A stretch of 13,778 nt of DNA from Asaia bogorensis (GTDB lineage: Bacteria; Pseudomonadota; Alphaproteobacteria; Acetobacterales; Acetobacteraceae): the NCBI GenBank assembly GCA_945871455.1, contig CAMBXJ010000054.1:1-13778 (forward strand), read 5' to 3'. This document shows, in pieces, positions 6,870 to 12,884 of the stretch (within the stretch, counting starts at the first letter, position 1; each line of letters opens with the position of its first letter). The notes below the pieces were generated by a model that searched no databases, was not told the DNA's origin, and worked only from the letters and a program-made list of their open reading frames with translations. Position numbers and translations under genes: made by a program.

Positions 6870-7747
6870 TGGGGATCGATCACCTTCAGCACCACGGGAT
6901 GATACCGGTCGCCGTCGCCGGCGGCCTCCGACGCTTTCAGACGCTCCATCGCCAGGCGCGCGCCTTCCACCTTCAGACCGGCTTCGTCGGCCATTTCCAG
7001 CGCGTAGGACAAGTCCTTCATGGAGTAGCGGACCGAAAACGCACGCTCGGGAAATTCTCCCGGCACCATCGCCTTCATGCCGTGATTGCGCAGGATGAAG
7101 CTGTCGCCGCTGCCCTTGGCCATGATCGGCAGCAGCAGATCGGCCGGCACGCCGTTGCGCCGGCCGATGGCGATTGCCTCGGCCAAAGCATGGCAGTTCT
7201 CGAACACCAGCATGTTGTTGAGGATCTTGACCACCTGCCCGCAGCCGACCGGCCCGCAATGGCTCACATCCGTGCCCATCGTCTCCAGGATTTCACGCAC
7301 ATGCTCGAAGGTGGACGGCGAGGCACCGACCATGATCGACAGCTCGCCCTTTGCCGCGGCTTCCCGCGTGCGGGCGACCGGCGCGTCGGCGAACAGAATC
7401 CCCTTGGCTTCCAGCCGGGCGCCGATGTCCCGCGTTACGGCTACCGAAGACGTGGAGGTATCGACGATGCACTGGCCGGGCCGCAGATGCGGTTCCAGCA
7501 TCGCAACCACCGCCTGCATCGCCTTGCCGTCGGGCAGCGACATCAAAATCACCTCGCAGTCGCGCGCCAGTTGTTCCGGCGTCGCGCCCTTCACGCCGGA
7601 TTCGGCCAGGCGGGCCAGTGGCTCATTGCGGAGATCATAGGCCAGCACCGTCTTGCCGGAGCGGCGAGCGAGGTGGCCGCACATCGGCTCTCCCATCACG
7701 CCGAGGCCGATGAATCCGATCGTCTTGATGGGCGGCGGGGTGGCCAT
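6866..7747 (-). CDS. NAD(P)-dependent oxidoreductase, 3-hydroxyisobutyrate dehydrogenase / tartronate semialdehyde reductase family
   Basis: A 293-aa cytoplasmic dehydrogenase of the beta-hydroxyacid family. The Rossmann motif GFIGLGVMG is at 11-19, with Asp38 (YDLR) at the end of strand 2. The substrate-side loop DAPV is at 121-124, and the catalytic GQVVKILNN at 170-178 holds Lys174 and Asn178 in the family's KxxxN spacing. The C-terminal helical domain includes YSMKDLSYALEMA (241-253). The usual SGG after DAPV is replaced by ART, so the substrate may differ from the classic hydroxyisobutyrate or tartronate semialdehyde. The ATG at 7747 has AGGAGA six bases upstream. It is the first gene of an operon with the hydrolase (ATGA overlap) and the 67-aa membrane protein, behind the promoter at 7777-7804. 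Exact substrate not deducible. Confidence 0.9.
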   Translation of the reverse strand: MATPPPIKTIGFIGLGVMGEPMCGHLARRSGKTVLAYDLRNEPLARLAESGVKGATPEQLARDCEVILMSLPDGKAMQAVVAMLEPHLRPGQCIVDTSTSSVAVTRDIGARLEAKGILFADAPVARTREAAAKGELSIMVGASPSTFEHVREILETMGTDVSHCGPVGCGQVVKILNNMLVFENCHALAEAIAIGRRNGVPADLLLPIMAKGSGDSFILRNHGMKAMVPGEFPERAFSVRYSMKDLSYALEMADEAGLKVEGARLAMERLKASEAAGDGDRYHPVVLKVIDPQ

Positions 7748-7776
7748 ATGGGTCTCCTGGTTCGCGGTTGAGCGCA

Positions 7777-7804
7777 GTTATCGCCAGGGGCGCGGGTCTG
7801 TCAA
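7777..7804 (-). promoter_or_regulatory. Sigma70-type promoter of the dehydrogenase-hydrolase operon
   Basis: On the minus strand a perfect -35 TTGACA (7804-7799) is followed after 16 bp by GATAAC (7782-7777), which matches four of six -10 positions. The start codon is 29 bp beyond. The -35 lies within an inverted repeat, GGGGC/GCCCC (7787-7791 and 7807-7811), which could be an operator or a weak terminator of the upstream regulator gene. Confidence 0.6.
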
Positions 7805-7844
7805 AAGCCCCGCCGGTCTGATTGTCGCCGACGACCCGCCGCGG

Positions 7845-9425
7845 TTACCCGCGCCAGCCGGCCTTGCGCAGACCGTCCAGGATATGGTCGTGATCCTCCT
7901 GCCGGCACCAGGCCGGCCGAGCCGCGGCGACCCGGGACAGCATGTTCGGCGCGATGTCTTCCAGGCGTTCCATGATCGCCCGCGCTTCCCGCTGTTCCCC
8001 CAACTGGCCGAGGGCGAGGAGGAGCCAGCGGTTGGCGGCGCTGTAGCGGGGGAATTTCAACACCAGCGGTCGCAGATGTGTCACCGCCGCCGCGTAATCC
8101 CCGGCGAGATAAAGGCTCGTCCCGATCAGCATGTCCGCGATCCGGATCGTCGGGTCCATGGGGTTGAGCCGCAACGCCGTCTCCAGCGTCGAGCGCGCTT
8201 CGGCGTGCCGGTTCAGGAATACCAGCACATGCCCGCGCTCCAGTTGGGCAGCCGGGTTGCTGGGACTGAGCGCGATGGCATCGTCGGCGTGGCGCAGGGC
8301 GGCGGTCAGATCTCCGCGCATGAGGCAGATCCGGGAGAGCATCGCTCGGCCATCCGGCGCCGAGGGGTCCAGCGCGATCGCGGTCCGGGTCGCGTTCTCG
8401 GCGCTGTTCAGGGCTTCATCCAACGGCCGCGCCCCGCGATGGCCCGCGGAGATGATGACATCCGCGAGCACGATATGAGGCGGGGCGAATTTCGGATCGA
8501 GCGCCATGGCCCGCCGCAGCGATTCCTGGGCAGCCACGCCGTCCATCGCCGCCCAGTGGCCCAGCGCGCTTTGATATGCTTCCCACGCGTCCAGACTGGC
8601 GGGGGATCGGGACATGGCCCGTTGGCGTTCCGCGACCGCGACGGTCGGCAGAATGGTGCGCGCCACCGCTTCGGCGATGTCGTCCTGCACCGCGAACGAA
8701 TCGACCATGGGACGATCGTACCGTTCGGCCCACAGGTGAACGCCGGACCCCGCCTCGATCAACTGGGCGCTGACCCGGACCCGGTCCCCGCCGCGGCGCA
8801 CGCTCCCCGCCAGCACATACCGCACCCCCAGCGCCTGCCCGACCTCCTTCACGTCCACCGCTCGGCCTTTATAGGTAAAGCTCGAGTTCCGCGCGATGAC
8901 CAGCAGATTTCTGCTGCGACTCAAGACGGTGATGATGTCCTCGGCCACACCGTCGGCAAACGCTTCGTCCGCGCGATCAGGGGATGGGGTGTCGAAGGCG
9001 AGGACGGCGATGGAGGGTCGGCCTCGCAGGGCCGGCACGGGCCTGGCAATGGCGGGGTCCGGGATCGGGTCTGGTGTGGATAACGGGCCGGGGCCGGCCG
9101 GGCGTTCCGGTTCCCCATCCACGTGAGCGTCGGCGACGAACCGCACGCCCTTGCGGGGGATGGTGCGGATAACGCGTTGCGCCGTTCCGTCGTCACCGAC
9201 CGCCCTGCGCACCGCCTTGACCCGGCTGTCGATCGTGGCGTCCGACACGATGCGTCCCGCCCATACATGCTGGATCATGTCGTCCTTGCTGACGACCCGG
9301 TCCCGGTTGCGCAGCAGATGCACCAGAAGGTCGAACACCTGAGGCTCCAGCGCGACCGGTGTCCCGGCACGGTGCAGTTCGCGGCGCGCCATATCCAGAC
9401 CGTGATCGCCGAAGCGAAACCGCAT
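7845..9425 (-). CDS. Winged-helix DNA-binding regulator with TolB-like and TPR domains
   Basis: A 526-aa protein in three parts. Residues 1-98 are an OmpR/CadC-type winged helix: ALEPQVFDLLVHLLRNRDRVVSKDDMIQHVW (25-55), recognition helix region DATIDSRVKAVRRAVGD (62-78), and wing IRTIPRKGVRFVAD (86-99). A proline-rich linker follows (about 103-135). Residues about 137-240 are the TolB N-terminal-like module found in CadC-like and adenylate-cyclase-associated proteins (PSIAVLAF, ARNSSFTYKGRAVDVKEVGQ, GVRYVLAGSVRR, GVHLWAERYD). From about 265 to 500 there are TPR-like helices (LSPSNPAAQLERGHVLVFLN, LRLNPMDPTI). No transmembrane segment and no cyclase catalytic domain are present. GAGG lies about 6 bases before the ATG. 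Divergent from the PEP-CTERM gene, which it may control along with its own transcription. The signal it senses is unknown. Confidence 0.9.
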   Translation of the reverse strand: MRFRFGDHGLDMARRELHRAGTPVALEPQVFDLLVHLLRNRDRVVSKDDMIQHVWAGRIVSDATIDSRVKAVRRAVGDDGTAQRVIRTIPRKGVRFVADAHVDGEPERPAGPGPLSTPDPIPDPAIARPVPALRGRPSIAVLAFDTPSPDRADEAFADGVAEDIITVLSRSRNLLVIARNSSFTYKGRAVDVKEVGQALGVRYVLAGSVRRGGDRVRVSAQLIEAGSGVHLWAERYDRPMVDSFAVQDDIAEAVARTILPTVAVAERQRAMSRSPASLDAWEAYQSALGHWAAMDGVAAQESLRRAMALDPKFAPPHIVLADVIISAGHRGARPLDEALNSAENATRTAIALDPSAPDGRAMLSRICLMRGDLTAALRHADDAIALSPSNPAAQLERGHVLVFLNRHAEARSTLETALRLNPMDPTIRIADMLIGTSLYLAGDYAAAVTHLRPLVLKFPRYSAANRWLLLALGQLGEQREARAIMERLEDIAPNMLSRVAAARPAWCRQEDHDHILDGLRKAGWRG

Positions 9426-9483
9426 CGAACCCTCATAATTCGCCGGTCGCCCGGGGCGGACGCCCGCGTCTACAGGAATAATC

Positions 9484-9521
9484 CAGGGATTCTCCCTGAA
9501 AAGGCAAGCCTTCCGGCAAGC
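9484..9521. promoter_or_regulatory. Candidate operator in the regulator/PEP-CTERM divergent region
   Basis: A perfect inverted repeat, CAGGGA (9484-9489) and TCCCTG (9493-9498), is followed at once by a direct repeat GGCAAGC (9503-9509 and 9515-9521), 12 bp apart start to start. OmpR-type winged-helix proteins often bind direct repeats about one helical turn apart, and the adjacent divergent gene encodes such a protein. Function is inferred from position only. Confidence 0.38.
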
Positions 9522-9585
9522 GGACCACCAGGGACGGCGGCATTCATGGCAGCGCGGGCGATGGATCGTTCAAGGGAGAAGCACA

Positions 9586-10197
9586 ATGGAAACTGTACGG
9601 CGTATTCTGATCCGGCTTGCCGCGACCCTGGCATTGGGCGGCGGTGTGATCTGGGCGACGCAGGCGCCGGCCGCGACGAGCTATTACTACACGTTTACCT
9701 TCGATGCGCTGGGCACGCTCTACCCCGACAACAGCATACAGGTGAAATCCCCCTTCCTGTTGACGTCGTTCGGCGATACCGCGAGCAGCAACATCATCGG
9801 CAGTCTGAACGGTTTCGTGCCAACCTCGATCGGGGTGCTCGCAGCGGGCGGCGGTTACGCCTACAGTTTCGGCAGCCTGCCGCAGGCCAGCGGGTTCGAG
9901 CCGGTCAACTCGATCGCCGGATTTTACTGGGGGTCGAGCAACCCGATCGTCGGTCCGGGCGTGTATCATACCGATGACGGGGCCGGGCGCGTATTCTCCA
10001 GCGGAACCGGCGGGTTCAGCGTGGTCTACACGGGTGGTTATCTGTTCGTGACCCCCGAGACGACCGGCGGTGGCGATCCGGAACCGCCGGCTCCCACCGG
10101 GGTGCCCGAGCCGACGACACTGGCCTTGCTGGGCGGTGGCCTCGGTCTGGTCGGCATGTTGCGCCGTCGCCGATCCCGTGACGCAACGGCCGAATAA
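9586..10197 (+). CDS. PEP-CTERM sorting-domain secreted protein
   Basis: A 203-aa exported protein. The N-terminus is a Sec signal peptide: basic METVRRILIR, a hydrophobic core to about 24, and a probable cleavage after APAA (residue 30). The mature part is rich in Gly, Ser, Tyr and Phe with beta-strand character (YYYTFTFDALG, FSVVYTGGYLFV) and has no recognised catalytic motif. A spacer rich in Gly and Pro (160-172) leads to VPEPTTLALLG at 173-183, a short hydrophobic helix, and RRRR at 193-196. This is the tripartite PEP-CTERM signal, which is processed by exosortase in exopolysaccharide-producing Gram-negatives. GGGAG precedes the ATG. No exosortase or polysaccharide gene is in the window. 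The gene is divergent from the TPR regulator, a plausible controller. Role probably surface or biofilm matrix, by analogy only. Confidence 0.9.
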   Translation: METVRRILIRLAATLALGGGVIWATQAPAATSYYYTFTFDALGTLYPDNSIQVKSPFLLTSFGDTASSNIIGSLNGFVPTSIGVLAAGGGYAYSFGSLPQASGFEPVNSIAGFYWGSSNPIVGPGVYHTDDGAGRVFSSGTGGFSVVYTGGYLFVTPETTGGGDPEPPAPTGVPEPTTLALLGGGLGLVGMLRRRRSRDATAE

Positions 10198-10314
10198 TCG
10201 TTTGGACCTGACCGACCGCTCGCGACGACCATCCAGCGTCCGACGTGGTCCGACGATCCGTCGCCACCCAATGGCCGAGCGCTATCACTCTAACGGAACC
10301 GGCGGGTCCAGGCG

Positions 10315-11394
10315 CTATCCAAGCAGTGCCAGCGCCCCATCCCACAGGTCGCGGACAATGTCGCCCGCCGCATCGGTGCGTGCCAGGCTGGCCGATTGCC
10401 CGGCCCATGCCTGCATCCGGTCGAGATCGCCGGATTTTACACCGGCGTCGCGCATGGCTTGCGTCAGGCCGCGCTGGACCGGATAGGGTGCCGGGTTCGG
10501 TGCAGCCGGTTCGGCCATGGCCCGCGCATAGCCGGTCGCCACGGATCGACCTGGTCTCCCCGAGAATGCCCGTGTTACCATCGTGCGATCCGGCGCCGAT
10601 CGGCCGATCGCCTCGGCCCAGGCGGATGGCAGCCCGGCCTCCGGGCTGCGGAGAAATCCGGTGCCGACCTGCACCGCGGACGCGCCCAGGACCATGGCCG
10701 CCGCCACACCCCTTGCATCCGCGATGCCGCCCGTGGCGACCACCGGCACGGAAACCGCGTCGACGACGGCCGGCAGCAGGGAGAACAGACCGGCCATCCC
10801 AGATTCCGCTCGGGCAGGATCGAACGCGCCACGATGGCCGCCAGCCTCCATTCCCTGCGCGACGATCGCGTCCGCACCCGCCGCCTCGGCCCGTCGGGCT
10901 TCCGCGACGGTGGTCACGGTCGCGAACCATTTGGTGCCGCGCGCCTTCATCCGAGCCACGAAGTCCGGCGGATACAGCCCCATGATCGAAGAAATGACGG
11001 GCGGTCCGATATCGAGCATGGCTTCGCATTGCGCCGCGAAATCGGGAGGGATGGCGTCCGCCGCGTCAGACGGGACTTCCGGGCCCCAGGTGCCCAGGAA
11101 GGTCCGCATCGCGGCTTCCCGCGCCGGGTCGCGAACCGGTGGCGGATCGGGGATCCACAGATTGACTTGGAAGGCCCCGTTGCTGGCGGCCCTGACGTCC
11201 GCGGCCCAGGCCTTGATCGCGGCGGGCTGCATAAGCAACGCGCCGCACGCTCCCAGGCCGCCGGATCGGGACACGGCGATGGACAGCGATGGTGGGCAGG
11301 CCCCTGCCATGGGGGCGAGCAAGATCGGCACCCGAAGGTCAAAGCTTCGGCAAAAAGCTTCCGCGCGCGCTGCAATTGAACCAGCCATGGGCAT
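10315..11394 (-). CDS. Nitronate monooxygenase-family FMN oxidoreductase
   Basis: A 359-aa TIM-barrel flavoprotein of the nitronate monooxygenase (2-nitropropane dioxygenase) family, which oxidises alkyl nitronates with O2 using FMN. Family motifs occur in order: VPILLAPMAGACPPSLS (22-38), GGLGACGALL (45-54), ADAIVAQGMEAGGHRG (174-189, with His187), PVVATGGIADARGV (217-230) and GASAVQVGTGFL (237-248). Near the C-terminus is MQAWAGQSASL (327-337). I chose the ATG at 11394, which has GGAG eight bases upstream. An in-frame ATG at 11427 lacks a ribosome binding site and would add 11 residues; an ATG at 11388 is also possible. No signal peptide. It appears to be transcribed alone. Related members reduce quinones or enoyl groups, so the exact reaction is not certain. 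Confidence 0.9.
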   Translation of the reverse strand: MPMAGSIAARAEAFCRSFDLRVPILLAPMAGACPPSLSIAVSRSGGLGACGALLMQPAAIKAWAADVRAASNGAFQVNLWIPDPPPVRDPAREAAMRTFLGTWGPEVPSDAADAIPPDFAAQCEAMLDIGPPVISSIMGLYPPDFVARMKARGTKWFATVTTVAEARRAEAAGADAIVAQGMEAGGHRGAFDPARAESGMAGLFSLLPAVVDAVSVPVVATGGIADARGVAAAMVLGASAVQVGTGFLRSPEAGLPSAWAEAIGRSAPDRTMVTRAFSGRPGRSVATGYARAMAEPAAPNPAPYPVQRGLTQAMRDAGVKSGDLDRMQAWAGQSASLARTDAAGDIVRDLWDGALALLG

Positions 11395-11632
11395 GACGAT
11401 TGCTCCGACAAGATCCTGATGACGCATCAGACCGCTTCATGCGGACGAACCGGGAGGTTACGCCGAACCGGCAGGCACCCGGCCATGGTTTGATTGGATG
11501 GCCGTTATCGCCAAAAGCGATGGCCGGATGGGCCGGTCGGACACGCTTCGACGGATGTCGCCGTGGGGCAGGCCGCGGGCCGCGCTCCGCCCGGCGTGCC
11601 CGCGCGACATACTCTGGCATGCCGAGCGGTTA

Positions 11633-11792
11633 GTGTCTGTCCGGAAACATAGTGTGCCTTTTCAGAGGGCTACCATGAGGCGGCTGGCAGGCGCGACCCC
11701 GAAAGCGATGCGGGCCATCGATGAGGGGTCGCAACGCACCAGACGCCCATCGTAACGCTCTGAATAGGTGCATTATGTTGCCGGACAGATAC
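11633..11792. mobile_element. MITE-like element with 26-bp imperfect terminal inverted repeats
   Basis: The left end (11633-11658) and the reverse complement of the right end (11767-11792) match at 21 of 26 positions. They share TCTGTCCGG near the tip, AACATA next, and CC at the inner end. The flanks read TTA before the element and CTA after it, compatible with a short TA-containing target duplication as made by IS5- or IS630-type transposases. The 108-bp interior has no transposase, so the element would be non-autonomous or a deletion remnant. It lies between the nitronate monooxygenase gene and the PAS gene pair. No second copy is present in this window. Confidence 0.62.
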
Positions 11793-12036
11793 CTAGGCGA
11801 CGCGCAACAGTGACTGGTCTGTTTGGCGCGTGGGCCGCAAACCCTGTCATGCTTGGCGCAGGCCGACCATCCACGATTTTGCCGGGATCAACGCTGCAAG
11901 ACGTGGATGGCTGACCTTCGCCCGCCATGACATGGAGAGACACAGGCTCCACTTCAGGTGCGGCATTTATTCCCGCGCGTCGCCCTGGAGCATGATCACG
12001 ATGATCGGCTCGAAACAACGTGTGAATCATCCGATC

Positions 12037-12067
12037 AAACAAAGGAACAAAGCAGCTTGCTGTTTCC
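12037..12067 (-). terminator. Rho-independent terminator of the PAS / membrane protein pair
   Basis: Read on the minus strand, a hairpin covers 12067-12044. GGAA pairs with TTCC at the base and AGCA with TGCT at the top, joined by a C-G pair and small bulges, with a 3-base loop. TTTGTTT (12043-12037) follows directly. It begins 18 bp after the stop codon at 12086, the expected place for transcript release. Confidence 0.68.
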
Positions 12068-12085
12068 AGTCAGCGTGAAACCGTT

Positions 12086-12397
12086 CTAGTGGCGGAAGCT
12101 GTTCATGACCAGTTGCGTCACGGCGGTTGCCGTGGCGCCACTGAGGACACCCAGCCCCGCGCCCCAGAGCTTCGCCCGCAGTTCCAGCATCGCGACCCGC
12201 AGCCGGAGGTCGGACATGCCGTCCTGGGATTCGCGGGACAGTTCATTGGCCCGTTCCCGGGATGTGTCGTTGTACTTGTCGATCCGAACACCGAGGTCCC
12301 GGATCGACGCCTCCATGGCCGAGAGTTGCGAAATGATCAGGCGGCGCGACTCGAGCCAACTGGAGAACTCTTCACCTTCAGGCATAAAACGAGTCAT
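12086..12397 (-). CDS. Small coiled-coil protein with one C-terminal transmembrane helix
   Basis: A 103-aa protein. Residues about 12-76 are charged and helical with heptad-like spacing (WLESRRLIISQLSAMEASIR, later DLRLRVAMLELRAKL), suggesting a coiled coil. Residues about 78-98 form one hydrophobic glycine/alanine-rich helix (WGAGLGVLSGATATAVTQLV), followed by the short tail MNSFRH. The layout resembles XhlA-type and phage holin-associated small proteins, but I see no specific family match and no phage genes nearby. The start at 12397 overlaps the PAS gene end by 20 bp. A second ATG at 12385 (8-bp overlap, ATGCCTGA) is equally possible. Neither has a strong Shine-Dalgarno, so translational coupling to the PAS gene is likely. 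Probably anchored in the inner membrane with the coiled coil in the cytoplasm. Confidence 0.68.
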   Translation of the reverse strand: MTRFMPEGEEFSSWLESRRLIISQLSAMEASIRDLGVRIDKYNDTSRERANELSRESQDGMSDLRLRVAMLELRAKLWGAGLGVLSGATATAVTQLVMNSFRH

Positions 12398-12884
12398 CTT
12401 GGGTGTTCGCCTCGATATTGCATTCGATTCTGACCTGAGGGTGCGACGCACGTGGCGTATGCCGCAACAGCGCCAGGCTGTAGATGCCCTTCGGCACCAC
12501 CATACGCGCCAGCATGATATCGACCGGAAAGACGTGACCGTCGCTGCGGACGGCGCTAAGCTGCGCCCCAAGCCCCATAGAGCGCGCGTGGGCGCTGAGT
12601 GTGTATTTGTTGTAGTCTTGACGATTTTGGGCGTGCAGGCTCCGCAGGTTTGGCGGCAGCAGCATTTCCACCTGACGTCCCAACAGCTCCAACCGAGGGT
12701 AACCGAACAGAAATTCCGCCCGTTCGTTTACCATGACGATAGCGCCGGTTTCATCGATTACGACCAGGGCATCCGGCAGCGCCTCGATCACCGCGGCGGC
12801 CAGAGCGAGAGACGCGACACGGTCCCGCTGACGAGCGGTTTCCTGCTCATCCAGTTGGATGAGTCGTTCTATTTCACGAACCAA
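12378..12884 (-). CDS. PAS-domain-only sensor protein
   Basis: A 168-aa protein. An N-terminal helix (about 1-30, REIERLIQLDEQETARQRDR) leads into a full PAS fold at about 30-143. It contains VIEALPDALVVIDETGAIV (32-50), VNERAEFLFGYPRLELLGR (52-70), the LLPPNLRSLHAQNRQDY segment (75-91) and the closing strands AVRSDGHVFPVDIMLARM (111-128). PAS domains sense small molecules, redox state or light, or mediate dimerisation; no cofactor-binding residue is obvious here. No kinase, GGDEF, EAL or DNA-binding output domain follows. The tail (RASHPQVRIECNIEAN) is unremarkable. The start is a TTG at 12884, justified by AAGGAG eight bases upstream and the lack of any upstream in-frame start. It overlaps the small membrane protein gene, its probable partner. 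Confidence 0.85.
   Translation of the reverse strand: MVREIERLIQLDEQETARQRDRVASLALAAAVIEALPDALVVIDETGAIVMVNERAEFLFGYPRLELLGRQVEMLLPPNLRSLHAQNRQDYNKYTLSAHARSMGLGAQLSAVRSDGHVFPVDIMLARMVVPKGIYSLALLRHTPRASHPQVRIECNIEANTQDDSFYA

Larger units (their letters stand above)
11395..12085. other. Noncoding stretch with a MITE-like element and a terminator
   Basis: No supported gene. Open frames on both strands here lack ribosome binding sites, protein-like composition and family motifs. The stretch contains the 160-bp inverted-repeat element at 11633-11792 and the terminator at 12037-12067. It also has a small hairpin, ATCGC/GCGAT, around 11507-11521. Confidence 0.6.

Noticed and set aside
6870..7259. 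N-terminal extension of the alpha/beta hydrolase to 544 aa
   Set aside because: The extra part lies inside the dehydrogenase gene in another frame; the ATGA overlap at 6866-6869 gives a natural start.
11773..12042. 89-codon minus-strand frame
   Set aside because: It runs into the inverted repeat of the MITE-like element, has no ribosome binding site or motif, and overlaps the terminator.
12086..12397. Phage lysis module (holin-like small protein)
   Set aside because: Only the layout is similar; there is no endolysin, spanin or other phage gene nearby, and the partner is a PAS protein.
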